Shown here: one piece after another, positions 7,340 to 14,518 of the stretch | Numbering within the stretch: the stretch's first letter is position 1 | How the letters are laid out: every line of letters begins with the position of its first letter | Origin: a virus | Reading direction: 5' to 3' (one strand) | Virus record (IMG/VR): IMGVR_UViG_3300020474_000117 | Coordinates: 1-23,496 of that record | DNA length: 23,496 nt | The notes under the pieces: generated by a model | What the model was told of the DNA's origin: nothing | The model's database searches: none | What the model saw: the letters and a program-made list of their open reading frames with translations, nothing else | Made by a program: the position numbers and the translations under genes

Positions 7340-8798
7340 GTTTCTCCTTTAATAAAACTCTCACAAGGTCATAGTTAAAATTTTCTTCATTGTATATTTT
7401 GATTCGTTCGACTAAATGGTTTAGTGTATAATTTTTTTTACTATCAGTCGAACAGTCATCTGCTATGTCATACAAAGTTGCTTTGAATTTATTGGTTCCT
7501 TTTCTTAGAACCCTTCCAATACTTTGTAGATTCCTAATCTTCGACTTCGATGGTGAAGCAAAAATTACATTATGCAGGTTTTTGATATTGATACCAGTAG
7601 AGAAAGTTCCATATGATGCAACAATGATTGCATTTTTCTCTCCCTCTGTGATAGAACGAGTTAACTCTCTATCATGTACATCAACTCCACCGTGAATAAA
7701 GAATACTTTACGATCATCATTATTATTTATGAGATTATATAAAACCTCTCCGTGGGTTTCTACTCTACTGTATAGGATTAAAGTATTACCTTTCAAGTCT
7801 AACGCTAGGTTTTTAATAAATTTATTTCTTTGTTCATGATTAATTAGATACTGTATTTCCTCTTCATAAGTATCAAATGGAGTTGCTTTATGTTTTAACA
7901 ATATAATCTTAGCATTTAGTCTTGCTAGATAACCTTTCTCCATCAACTCATGAGTTTTAATAGTTTTATATGATGGTCCGAACAGTCCTTCTAATACTAA
8001 CTTGTGTGTTTGTGTGCCGTCTAGCGTACCAGTAAAACCATAACGATACTTTGCTTGATGCAACTTAGTCATAATTTTTACGAGCGACGCTGATTTGAAT
8101 TGATGTGCTTCATCACCTACTACAACTTCAAATTTTTCAAAATATGTTTTTGGTAACTTATAGATAGATTGCCAGGTTGTAATAACCACAGGAGAATTTA
8201 TTTCTTTTTCTTTACCAGCGTATATTTTTTGACAATATGAATCAGCGTCCCATCCATAAGAAGCAAAGTCCTTATGCATCTGCTCTACCAGAGATGTCGT
8301 TGGAACAACTATCAGAGTCTTTTTATTTTGCTCTGCGAAGTAACGAACGATTGCGTAAATCATCAAAGATTTGCCAGAGGCAGTGGGGCTTATCACTAAT
8401 CTTCTATTGTGTCTTAGAGCATCGTATACTCCCTCTATTTGATAGTCTCGTGGAGTTGTCTTAGATATTGCATTCATGTAATCTTTAACACCCTCTAATG
8501 AAATCATTTCATTGACTTCAAAGGGAGTACCATAAAACTTACTATCTTCAAATTTATATTCATACTTATGATGCTTGCAAAAAGATACTATCTTATCAAG
8601 CAATCCAACATATATTTCTCCTGTCTGTAGATTAAATAATCTTATCTTACCATCCCAGTACCTTTTTCTATACTGAGGCATATACTTAGCACCAGGTATA
8701 TCAAAGGTAAACTGATCAGATAACTCATGAGCAACATGAGGTTCCGAGACGATCTTTAAAAAGACCTCATTCTTTTTTGTGATAGTAAGGTCGGACAT
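7332..8798 (-). CDS. uvsW: UvsW-like DNA/RNA helicase
   Basis: 488 residues from the ATG at 8798, which overlaps the UvsY stop as TAATG; the upstream in-frame TTG at 8819 is less likely. Superfamily 2 motifs, numbered from this ATG: Walker A SPTASGKS at 137-144, DEAH at 229-232, GFTGTL at 254-259 and QSIGRVLRKG at 424-433. T4 UvsW (503 residues) unwinds R-loops and branched DNA, and shifts replication from origin-dependent to recombination-dependent mode. Its position straight after UvsY fits the cyanomyovirus order. Confidence 0.95.
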   Translation of the reverse strand: MSDLTITKKNEVFLKIVSEPHVAHELSDQFTFDIPGAKYMPQYRKRYWDGKIRLFNLQTGEIYVGLLDKIVSFCKHHKYEYKFEDSKFYGTPFEVNEMISLEGVKDYMNAISKTTPRDYQIEGVYDALRHNRRLVISPTASGKSLMIYAIVRYFAEQNKKTLIVVPTTSLVEQMHKDFASYGWDADSYCQKIYAGKEKEINSPVVITTWQSIYKLPKTYFEKFEVVVGDEAHQFKSASLVKIMTKLHQAKYRYGFTGTLDGTQTHKLVLEGLFGPSYKTIKTHELMEKGYLARLNAKIILLKHKATPFDTYEEEIQYLINHEQRNKFIKNLALDLKGNTLILYSRVETHGEVLYNLINNNDDRKVFFIHGGVDVHDRELTRSITEGEKNAIIVASYGTFSTGINIKNLHNVIFASPSKSKIRNLQSIGRVLRKGTNKFKATLYDIADDCSTDSKKNYTLNHLVERIKIYNEENFNYDLVRVLLKEKHG

Positions 8799-9220
8799 TA
8801 GCCACTCAATTGTTGCCAATCAATAATGTTTTTTAGTTGATAACTTCTATTGTTTATTTGCCTAACAATATCTTCGAGATAAGTTAGCATCACATCATAG
8901 TATTTAATTTTTAGTGTAATTTCTTGTAGTCTTTTATCAGCATCTAAATGTTGTTTAATTACATCTTTCTCTCTAACTCTATATGGAAAAGGTTCGGCCT
9001 CATACACTTCAGGAGAAGATTTTCCAGTGTAATAATTATATCTTTCTAATCTAATACTTGACTCTTGTGTTTTTGCTTTCTCTCGCAAAAGTTTTAGAGT
9101 GTTATATACATCCCAGTATTTTGCATGAAGGGAAGGTATCTTCGCTGCCTCATCATGTATTTTAATTTGATCAATCTGTGAGTCTTTCTCCCACATACTT
9201 TGTATAGTCTCAAGGTTCAT
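8798..9220 (-). CDS. uvsY: Recombination mediator UvsY
   Basis: 140 residues against 137 in T4. Shared features are EAAKIPSLHAKYWDVYNT (T4: EAANNVMLYSKWLNKH), RLERYNYYTGKS (T4: KARLDYYSGRG), a charged KDVIKQHLDADKRL (T4: KTVLSADKDVL) and a C-terminal helix NRSYQLKNIIDW (T4: SRGFAIKHIQDM). UvsY loads the UvsX recombinase on single-stranded DNA covered by gp32. The start overlaps the gp3 stop as ATGA. It is under the late promoter before gp3, together with uvsW. Confidence 0.92.
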   Translation of the reverse strand: MNLETIQSMWEKDSQIDQIKIHDEAAKIPSLHAKYWDVYNTLKLLREKAKTQESSIRLERYNYYTGKSSPEVYEAEPFPYRVREKDVIKQHLDADKRLQEITLKIKYYDVMLTYLEDIVRQINNRSYQLKNIIDWQQLSG

Positions 9221-9792
9221 GCTGAATTAATAGATGACGATTTTACCTTGAATTGAGTATCAAGGATTTCATACAACAAATACTTAAAGGTAACTGTTGC
9301 TGTAAAGTATGTATAATCGTTTTCTTGGGCAGTAAATTCTAAAGTACTTAGTGATACAGGGAACATATCAGTAAACCTGACATATGCCATTGGATTAAAA
9401 TTACTATTTAATATGCTAAGTGTACCATCACTAAATTGTTTTAAGTTATCAATATCACCTGTATTTCTATCTAAAACAATTTGTTTAAATTGGTCTACAG
9501 ATTTAGGATACCCTAATCCATATATCCAGTTGTGTATTTCTAAATAATTTTCTAAACTCTCATCGACAAGAAATGATAAGGTAAGATCTTCAAACTGAAC
9601 TTGATCACCAGGAACAGGGACAGACTTTAAATAATTTCCAACATTAATTTCTCCCAATGTAATACCAGGAATTCTTGCACTATTAGAAAAGAAATCAACC
9701 TTTGGTGCTCTTGCCAAATTAAATTGAAATCCAGTAGGAGACAAGAAATTTCTATTCTTAATCTGCCTATCATAGAATGTGCTAGATGACAT
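9217..9792 (-). CDS. 3: Tail completion / sheath terminator protein gp3
   Basis: 191 residues (T4 gp3: 176). LTLSFLVDESLENYLEIHNWIYGLG resembles T4 gp3 LIVRFIVDEELKSWIGMYEWMLGT, and ARIPGITLG matches the SVPIPGIRI region. gp3 caps the end of the tail tube and sheath and is related in fold to the tube protein gp19. Its place right after the gp23 block is typical of cyanomyoviruses. A late-promoter motif at 9818-9824 is 26 bases upstream. A distant gp19-like paralogue is the alternative reading. Confidence 0.88.
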   Translation of the reverse strand: MSSSTFYDRQIKNRNFLSPTGFQFNLARAPKVDFFSNSARIPGITLGEINVGNYLKSVPVPGDQVQFEDLTLSFLVDESLENYLEIHNWIYGLGYPKSVDQFKQIVLDRNTGDIDNLKQFSDGTLSILNSNFNPMAYVRFTDMFPVSLSTLEFTAQENDYTYFTATVTFKYLLYEILDTQFKVKSSSINSA

Positions 9793-9817
9793 TAAACTAA
9801 ACAGTTGTAATCTTAAT

Positions 9818-9824
9818 TATTTAG
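9818..9824 (-). promoter_or_regulatory. Late promoter motif before gp3
   Basis: CTAAATA on the minus strand, 26 bases before the gp3 ATG. It overlaps the TAA stop (9823-9821) of the preceding gene. The wider context TGCTAAATAA is identical at 10459. Confidence 0.6.
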
Positions 9825-10420
9825 CAGTCTTTACTGAACTCTTCTGCCATACCGCCACCAATCTCTGCACCTTGGTTACCACCAAACATTGCTACCCATC
9901 CTGCTGCTAACCATCCTACAAATGGTATACCACTCAAGGCAGGAGCTGCTGCTGCACCAACACTAGTTCCTACAAGTCTTCCCGATTGTTCGCCACCACC
10001 GACTGCCTTGATACAGGCTTCGGTTCTGGCAGTTGACTTTCCCCCTGCGTCACCTCCTGTAATTGCAAGTGCTGCTGGATCTATCCAAGCACTCTTCGTA
10101 CTAACAGGACCGCCATGATGTATAGCACCATCCATTGTATACTCTTCAACAACTTTTTGTGTGTTGTTAGATAGTCCTAGGAATCCACCTTTAGTTTTAA
10201 TATCTTTAGTAGTGTACATAGTTTTAGGGTCATTTGCTCTATAAGCAATTTTATACCCATCCTCTGTTACTTCTGCCTGATATGTTGTATAGTTACCTGT
10301 AGGTATATTTAAATCGGGCAACTTACCATTATTTCTAGTGGCAAGCATACCAATCATACCAATATGGGAGGCAGCAAACAAACTACCAACTACTCCGATT
10401 GATATCCATTTAGCGTTCAT
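9821..10420 (-). CDS. Membrane protein with glycine-zipper C-terminus, unknown
   Basis: 199 residues. A hydrophobic N-terminal segment (about 5-27) looks like a signal anchor. A polar middle carries YTTYQAEVTEDGYKIAY and VVEEYTMDG. The C-terminus (about 148-190) is rich in Gly and Ala with a GxxxG-like pattern (GRLVGTSVGAAAAPALSG, GGNQGAEIGGG) and ends KDC. Such glycine-zipper segments insert in or bind membranes. The family is not recognised; it could be a structural, lysis-related or channel-like protein. It is preceded by a late-promoter motif at 10459-10465, so it is probably made late with the virion genes. Confidence 0.75.
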   Translation of the reverse strand: MNAKWISIGVVGSLFAASHIGMIGMLATRNNGKLPDLNIPTGNYTTYQAEVTEDGYKIAYRANDPKTMYTTKDIKTKGGFLGLSNNTQKVVEEYTMDGAIHHGGPVSTKSAWIDPAALAITGGDAGGKSTARTEACIKAVGGGEQSGRLVGTSVGAAAAPALSGIPFVGWLAAGWVAMFGGNQGAEIGGGMAEEFSKDC

Positions 10421-10441
10421 TTCAACACACTCATTCTACTA

Positions 10442-10555
10442 CTATATATCTGCGTCTTTATTTAGCAATTCTATCCATTCTTCATCAGGAGTAAAAACGA
10501 TAGGACCTTCTAGGATTCTTTCTTTTAATTCATCCTGAAGTTCTTCGTCGTTCAT
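10442..10555 (-). CDS. 37-residue acidic ORF after the structured RNA
   Basis: ATG 10555-10553 to TAG 10444-10442 encodes a 37-residue acidic peptide starting MNDEELQDELKERILEGP and ending LLNKDADI. Length is short and the ribosome site is poor (AAAGATTT before ATG), so translation is not certain. The reasons to list it are the acidic, protein-like composition and its place right after a promoter and a structured leader (10583-10660). No homologue is recognised. Confidence 0.5.
   Translation of the reverse strand: MNDEELQDELKERILEGPIVFTPDEEWIELLNKDADI
10459..10465 (-). promoter_or_regulatory. Late promoter motif before the glycine-zipper gene
   Basis: CTAAATA on the minus strand, 39 bases before the ATG at 10420. 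It is inside the last codons of the 37-residue ORF (10442-10555), the same end-of-gene placement as other late motifs here. Confidence 0.55.
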
Positions 10556-10582
10556 AAATCTTTATATTCTTTATTATATAGG

Positions 10583-10660
10583 TTGGTAGGTTCCTATAGC
10601 CGCTTATCCTGAACCTACCAAAGGGGATAACCGCAGTCGTAGGTAGCGAAACAAACGACT
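10583..10660 (-). ncRNA. Structured RNA element with pseudoknot topology
   Basis: On the minus strand three helices can be drawn. P0: AGTCGT (10660-10655) with ACGACT (10640-10635). S1: TTATCC (10630-10625) with GGATAA (10609-10604). S2: TTGGTAGGTTC (10621-10611) with GAACCTACCAA (10593-10583), 11 perfect pairs. S1 and S2 interlock, which is an H-type pseudoknot layout, with loops of three, one and ten bases. The three-base loop across an 11-pair helix is tight, so S1 and S2 may instead be alternative folds. A promoter-like TGTGTTATAAT sits just upstream (10666-10676), so the RNA would start almost exactly at P0. It could be a riboswitch-like leader for the 37-residue ORF or a free small RNA. 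I did not match it to a named class. Confidence 0.6.
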
Positions 10661-10665
10661 CATAC

Positions 10666-10676
10666 ATTATAACACA
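10666..10676 (-). promoter_or_regulatory. Extended -10 promoter before the structured RNA
   Basis: TGTGTTATAAT on the minus strand (10676-10666) has a perfect -10 and an extended TG. No good -35 is seen 17 bases upstream, where the tRNA-Leu gene lies. The expected start is near 10659, at the first hairpin of the structured RNA. Confidence 0.55.
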
Positions 10677-10679
10677 AAA

Positions 10680-10752
10680 TAGGAGTGGTGGGAGTCGAAC
10701 CCACACTGTAGAGATTTTAAGTCTCCTGTCTCTGCCGTTGGACTACACTCCC
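10680..10752 (-). tRNA. tRNA-Leu (UAA), short variable arm
   Basis: 73 bases fold as a cloverleaf: acceptor GGGAGTG/CACTCCT, D arm GTCC..AGAC (three good pairs and one C-A mismatch), anticodon stem GGAGA/TCTCT with loop CTTAAAA, T arm GTGGG-TTCGACT-CCCAC and discriminator A. The anticodon reads UAA, decoding UUA (Leu). The variable region is only five bases (ACAGT), although bacterial tRNA-Leu normally has a long class II arm. No CCA is encoded. It is the third tRNA of the cluster. Confidence 0.85.
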
Positions 10753-10756
10753 TAAG

Positions 10757-10829
10757 CGATTCAGGTAGGACTCGAACCTACAACCAATTGCTTAGAAGGC
10801 AATTGCTCTATCCTTTGAGCTACTGAATC
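10757..10829 (-). tRNA. tRNA-Arg (UCU)
   Basis: 73-base cloverleaf: acceptor GATTCAG/CTGAATC (seven perfect pairs), D arm GCTC/GAGC, anticodon stem ATTGC/GCAAT with loop CTTCTAA, T arm GTAGG-TTCGAGT-CCTAC and discriminator G. The anticodon UCU reads AGA and AGG. No CCA is encoded. It is four bases from the tRNA-Leu gene and three from the tRNA-Ile gene. Confidence 0.95.
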
Positions 10830-10832
10830 AAA

Positions 10833-10904
10833 TAGGACTACCGAGAATTGAACTCGGTTCACACCGTTATAAGCAGTGGGCATTAACCAATATGCGATAG
10901 TCCC
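10833..10904 (-). tRNA. tRNA-Ile (UAU)
   Basis: 72-base cloverleaf: acceptor GGGACTA/TAGTCCT (one terminal G-U), D arm GCAT/ATGC, anticodon stem CACTG/CGGTG with loop CTTATAA, a four-base variable region, T arm CCGAG-TTCAATT-CTCGG and discriminator A. The anticodon UAU reads AUA directly, whereas most bacteria read AUA with a CAU tRNA modified to lysidine. No CCA is encoded. It is the first tRNA after the promoter at 10921. Confidence 0.92.
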
Positions 10905-10920
10905 TTGTCTTGACTGATGA

Positions 10921-10931
10921 ATTATAGCACA
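10921..10931 (-). promoter_or_regulatory. Extended -10 promoter for the tRNA cluster
   Basis: TGTGCTATAAT on the minus strand (10931-10921) matches the sites before gp55 and the structured RNA except for one base. It lies between the gp23 terminator and the tRNA-Ile gene, with an expected start about ten bases before the tRNA. No clear -35 is present. Confidence 0.6.
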
Positions 10932-10957
10932 AAAAAAAGACCCCCCGAAGGGAGTCT
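10931..10957 (-). terminator. Intrinsic terminator after gp23
   Basis: Minus strand: AGACTCCC (10957-10950), tetraloop TTCG, GGGGGTCT (10945-10938), giving eight pairs with one G-U, followed by a run of T to 10931. This is a textbook rho-independent terminator, 26 bases after the gp23 stop. It separates capsid transcription from the tRNA promoter that follows at once. Confidence 0.92.
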
Positions 10958-10982
10958 CTTAAAGAAATATGTAATTTCTGAA

Positions 10983-12428
10983 TTACATGAGGTTCTGAAC
11001 AACAGTACGCTGATAGTAGCGGTTGCTGTTAGATGTGATGCGTCCAAGTCCTTGAGCAGTACCTTCAGCGAATGGGTTTGAAACAAGACCGTATCTTGTC
11101 TTAAATCCAATTTTTGGCTGGAAGGTGTTCTCTCCAACTGCTCTTACCATCTGTAGTGGTACATATGGGCAGTAGAATAGACCAGCATCATAAGGAGAAG
11201 ATCCTTTGTATCCAACAACATAGTACTGATTAGCAGCACTGTTAGCAGAGAATGGATCGATGTACACTTTGTACTTACCTTGGATAGTACCAGCAAATGT
11301 ATTACCAGTATCATCAACTTGTAGGTTAGCATTAAGTGCAGGTGTGTAATCAAGTACACCAGCCATTGTTAGAGCAGATGCTACATCGGCACTAGTTAGG
11401 ATGATGTTACCCTTTCCACGACGAGTTCTCTGTGCGATTCTGTTGGCATCTCTTTCGATGTTAAACAGAAGACCTTTGAACTTCTCAACTGACCATCTAC
11501 CATTGGAGTCAACATCTAGGTTAAAGAAACCTGCGTTTGCAACATTGACCTGTGAACCTGCTTCAGCAGTTTTGTAGATAGTACGAATAACTTCTCTGTT
11601 AATCTCTGCAAGAATCTCAGAAGAAAGAATGTTTGCTAACTCAGCCTCAGCGTTCAATCCGTGGATTGCCTTAAGGTCTTGAGCGAGTTCTAAACTGTAC
11701 TCTGCTTTTAGTGCTCTAGACTTAGCGGTTACAGTCACCTTCTCGATGGAGAATGCCATCTCGTTGAAGTGACCATTAGTGCCGTCGCCTAATGCTTCAG
11801 AGTCACCAGTTGCCATACCTTGACCCAATGAATACTGAGCTTGAACAGCATCAGAAGCATTGTTCTCTAGGATAGCAGGGTTTGTTCCACGCTGAGTTGC
11901 GGTTGAACCGAAACCAACTGTACCATCATCATCAGTAGCAGCAGTGTAATCACCCTGTGTTGTTTGACCAACATTGGTTCCTGCCTTATTAGCAGAGAAT
12001 GCTGAATCTGGTTCGTTGAAGAATGCTTCTGTACCAGACTGATTGGTGTAGCGTGAACGCATTGCGAAGATTAGTCCAGTAGGACCATTCATTGGCTGAA
12101 CACCTGCTAGTTCATAAGCAACTAGGTTAGGCATTGAGCGTCTAATCAATGAGATTAGAACTGGGTCGAAACCAGCAACAGGACCAGCTTCTGCTGAGCC
12201 TCCACCAAATGCACCAGAAGCACCAACAGCGTTACCACTGTTTGTTGGAGCTGCCTCAGTTAGCATTGAGGTTCCGTTCTCAAAAGCAGCTTGCTCTTTG
12301 AGGAATTTTTCTTGGTTCTCTAGAAGAACTGCGGTTACTGAACGACGGTGAGCATCCTTAATCGGATCTACCCCTTCAGCGTCGAGAAGTGGACTCCACT
12401 TCTCCATAATTTGTTCGGCATTGTACAT
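10983..12428 (-). CDS. 23: Major capsid protein gp23
   Basis: 481 residues (T4 gp23: 521), with the expected N-terminal propeptide. A gp21 cleavage motif of the L-x-E type, LTE at 56-58, is followed by AAPTNSG, so mature protein would start at A59. Shared core segments are SLIRRSMPNLVAYELAGVQPMNGPTGLIFAMRSRY and, near the end, GYKGSSPYDAGLFYCPYVPL and FQPKIGFKTRYGLVSNPF. It forms the hexamers of the head shell. A terminator lies right after the gene. The gene sits 27 bases after gp22 with only a weak late-promoter-like AT stretch between them, so it may depend partly on upstream transcripts. Confidence 0.98.
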   Translation of the reverse strand: MYNAEQIMEKWSPLLDAEGVDPIKDAHRRSVTAVLLENQEKFLKEQAAFENGTSMLTEAAPTNSGNAVGASGAFGGGSAEAGPVAGFDPVLISLIRRSMPNLVAYELAGVQPMNGPTGLIFAMRSRYTNQSGTEAFFNEPDSAFSANKAGTNVGQTTQGDYTAATDDDGTVGFGSTATQRGTNPAILENNASDAVQAQYSLGQGMATGDSEALGDGTNGHFNEMAFSIEKVTVTAKSRALKAEYSLELAQDLKAIHGLNAEAELANILSSEILAEINREVIRTIYKTAEAGSQVNVANAGFFNLDVDSNGRWSVEKFKGLLFNIERDANRIAQRTRRGKGNIILTSADVASALTMAGVLDYTPALNANLQVDDTGNTFAGTIQGKYKVYIDPFSANSAANQYYVVGYKGSSPYDAGLFYCPYVPLQMVRAVGENTFQPKIGFKTRYGLVSNPFAEGTAQGLGRITSNSNRYYQRTVVQNLM

Positions 12429-12455
12429 AGTACTTTACTTGTTAAGTTTGTAGGT

Positions 12456-13547
12456 TTATTTTTTGCCCATTGAAAGAGCTTGTAGGTAATTGCTCATAGA
12501 AGATGTTACTTCCATTGCGTCCCCACTACTGATACCTTCCGAAATGGTTTCGGATTTTCTTGAAACCTGAGGTTTGCTACCATCCTTAGGGAAATAAGAT
12601 TCCTTAAGTGTAACTAACTTCTCACGGTACTGTTCTTCACCTTCAAACTCAACACCTTCAGCTAGAGATTGTAATTTCTCCTTTTGTGTCTCAGCAAGTC
12701 CTTCGGCAATGTCACGGAAAATTCCATCAGCTGTAGATTCGCCAAGACGCTTATTGAGAGAGACATTTTTCTCTATCTGTTCGTTCAGTCTGCCTTCCAT
12801 ATCATCTAGTTTATTGACCATGCTTTCCAGCACATCATATTTATCGTCAGGGATTGATACATAATGATCTTCAAAAAGACTCTTCATTCCACTTAGGAAT
12901 GATTCGGTCATTTCGGTCTTGAGACCGTGCTCGACCTCTAGAGCATTTTCTTTGAGCCACTCATCGGAGACATACTCCAGATAAGCATCGCAACGCTCAA
13001 CGAGTTCTGACTTAACACCTTCAAGATGCTCAGTCAAAGTCTTTTCATATTCGGTTGACAATTCTTCTTTAACAACAGCAACCTTAGAGTTGACTGCAGC
13101 CTCGAAAATTGTCTTTGCCTTTTCTTGGAACTCTTCAGAAAGTTCTTCACCACCAAATAGTGCAGCAAGATCTTCTTCTACATTAACTGTAGGTGTTTCT
13201 TCTGTCACGGTGGTTTCCTCTGTAGTAGGTTCTTCAGCAACAACCTCAGCAGACTCTTCTGCTTCTGGATTGTCACCTTGCTTTAACACCTCAGTGCCAA
13301 TAGACTGCATTTTGTCTGCTGCAGCAGCACCTTTATTGACGATATCTTTTACTGTTTTTACAGTAGCAGACTTCAGCGATGCTGAGTTATCGTCTGGTTT
13401 ATAGTTTTGAGGTGTTGGGCCTCCGAGATCCTCGTAAGATGCTGATGCTCCAGGTGATGTGGAATCGTCAACCTTCTTCATAGGATCGCCAGATTTCGCA
13501 CCCCTTGTTACAGGATTGTCCATTTCGTTAAGTTCCTTAGCGGCCAT
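12456..13547 (-). CDS. 22: Prohead core scaffolding protein gp22
   Basis: 363 residues, highly charged and helical. It has an acidic low-complexity region at about 95-130 (EAEESAEVVAEEPTTEETT) and long coiled-coil stretches from 140 to 310. Several L-x-E motifs (LNE at 6-8, LEE-like sites later) fit cleavage by the gp21 protease during head maturation. T4 gp22 (269 residues) is the main scaffold of the prohead core. The identity rests on composition and on position between gp21 and gp23, since scaffolds diverge fast. Confidence 0.92.
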   Translation of the reverse strand: MAAKELNEMDNPVTRGAKSGDPMKKVDDSTSPGASASYEDLGGPTPQNYKPDDNSASLKSATVKTVKDIVNKGAAAADKMQSIGTEVLKQGDNPEAEESAEVVAEEPTTEETTVTEETPTVNVEEDLAALFGGEELSEEFQEKAKTIFEAAVNSKVAVVKEELSTEYEKTLTEHLEGVKSELVERCDAYLEYVSDEWLKENALEVEHGLKTEMTESFLSGMKSLFEDHYVSIPDDKYDVLESMVNKLDDMEGRLNEQIEKNVSLNKRLGESTADGIFRDIAEGLAETQKEKLQSLAEGVEFEGEEQYREKLVTLKESYFPKDGSKPQVSRKSETISEGISSGDAMEVTSSMSNYLQALSMGKK

Positions 13548-13587
13548 TTCTGATCTACTCCGAATAGTAGTAAGTATAATCTATGTT

Positions 13588-13595
13588 TATTTATT
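13588..13595 (-). promoter_or_regulatory. Late promoter motif before gp22
   Basis: AATAAATA on the minus strand, 41 bases before the gp22 ATG, in the 52-base gap after gp21. It matches seven of eight positions of the T4 late consensus TATAAATA. Confidence 0.65.
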
Positions 13596-13599
13596 GAGT

Positions 13600-14250
13600 T
13601 TAGAGATTTGATAGGAAGTTTTGGAATAATCCAAGCTTGTTCTCCTCAAGCTGTTTGCTGCCAACTAATGTGTTGACTTGCTTGTAAGTCTTGTGTGCTA
13701 GTTGTTCTCTAGCGACTCCACCGTCCCACACCCAGTCTTTACCTTCCATAATTCCTGACACAAATGCGTCTGGAGCAGAAGGATCAGCAACGATATCAGC
13801 AGCAGTTGCAAGCATAAAGTCATCAGAGACAACCTTAACACCTTCATTGTTGACTGCTAGAGTACCGAGTCCACGGGATGATACACCAAGTTTTACACCT
13901 TCATCTATAAGATTCTGTGCAATCCTACCCATTGGTGTAGAGAGGATTTTTGCTTTACCAATAAAATTAGATCCACTTTCTTTAAGTGAAACAATTTTAT
14001 GTGATACACGATCTAGATTTACTGTTGGTCCTTCGGGGTGACCGAGTTCTCCAACTGCACGACCAGATGTCACAAAACTTTCGTTATACCTTTGAACTTC
14101 TCTACGAAGAGTGTTCAATGGATACATACGACCATTGCGGTTTTGAATATCCCCTTGGAGGAAGATACCCTCGATAAACATAGATTTTTTACCGTTGCGA
14201 TTTTCAACGATAATCTCTACATCATCTATTTGTTCTGTGATTAACTTCAT
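13600..14250 (-). CDS. 21: Prohead core protease gp21
   Basis: 216 residues (T4 gp21: 212). The serine protease signatures of the phage prohead protease (herpesvirus assemblin fold) are clear: GELGHPEGPTVNLDRVSH with H71, and GVSSRGLG with the likely nucleophile at S124/S125. ADIVADPSAPDAFV follows at about 151-164. The enzyme sits in the prohead core and cuts scaffold and capsid propeptides after L/I-x-E sites. It is preceded within a few bases by the 87-residue gene. Confidence 0.95.
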   Translation of the reverse strand: MKLITEQIDDVEIIVENRNGKKSMFIEGIFLQGDIQNRNGRMYPLNTLRREVQRYNESFVTSGRAVGELGHPEGPTVNLDRVSHKIVSLKESGSNFIGKAKILSTPMGRIAQNLIDEGVKLGVSSRGLGTLAVNNEGVKVVSDDFMLATAADIVADPSAPDAFVSGIMEGKDWVWDGGVAREQLAHKTYKQVNTLVGSKQLEENKLGLFQNFLSNL

Positions 14251-14254
14251 TGGT

Positions 14255-14518
14255 TTAATTAGTAAATCCTACTTTAGATACTTCAACAGCATTACCTGTT
14301 ACATATATCTTGTCTGATGCGTTCTTCTCAACTAGATCTGCTGCACCACTTACGCTAGTATATGATCCGATAATATTATCATCAGAATCTGTTCTAACGA
14401 CAAGAGCAGCACCAGCATTAGATAATACTCTTACTACAGTAGCATTACCAACAGTAGTAGCATTACCACTACCAACTGCCAACGCTGCTTTTTGTCCTAG
14501 AGGTAATATTCTAGACAT
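14255..14518 (-). CDS. Small Gly/Ala/Val-rich protein, possible head component
   Basis: 87 residues from the ATG at 14518, which overlaps the preceding gene's stop by eight bases and has GAGGA about eight bases upstream. An in-frame start at 14548 would lie deep in the previous gene. The sequence is short alternating strands rich in G, A, V, T and N (GSGNATTVGNATVVRVLSNA) and ends KVGFTN. In T4 the gene at this position is gp68, a helical prohead core protein, but this protein looks beta-rich and does not resemble it. It is a likely structural protein made in the head module; the family is not recognised. Confidence 0.75.
   Translation of the reverse strand: MSRILPLGQKAALAVGSGNATTVGNATVVRVLSNAGAALVVRTDSDDNIIGSYTSVSGAADLVEKNASDKIYVTGNAVEVSKVGFTN

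Noticed and set aside
10583-10660. Glutamine riboswitch (glnA or Downstream-peptide motif)
   Set aside because: The short downstream ORF fits, but the conserved bases I remember for that class (such as GGAAGUAGG and CCGAAGGAACGC) are not present.
12429-12460. Late promoter directly before gp23
   Set aside because: Only an AAAATAAAC-like stretch at the end of gp22 is present; it is a weaker match than the listed motifs.
12540-12556. Short perfect hairpin CCGAAA-TGG-TTTCGG in gp22
   Set aside because: Six-pair stems inside coding DNA are common by chance and nothing nearby suggests a role.
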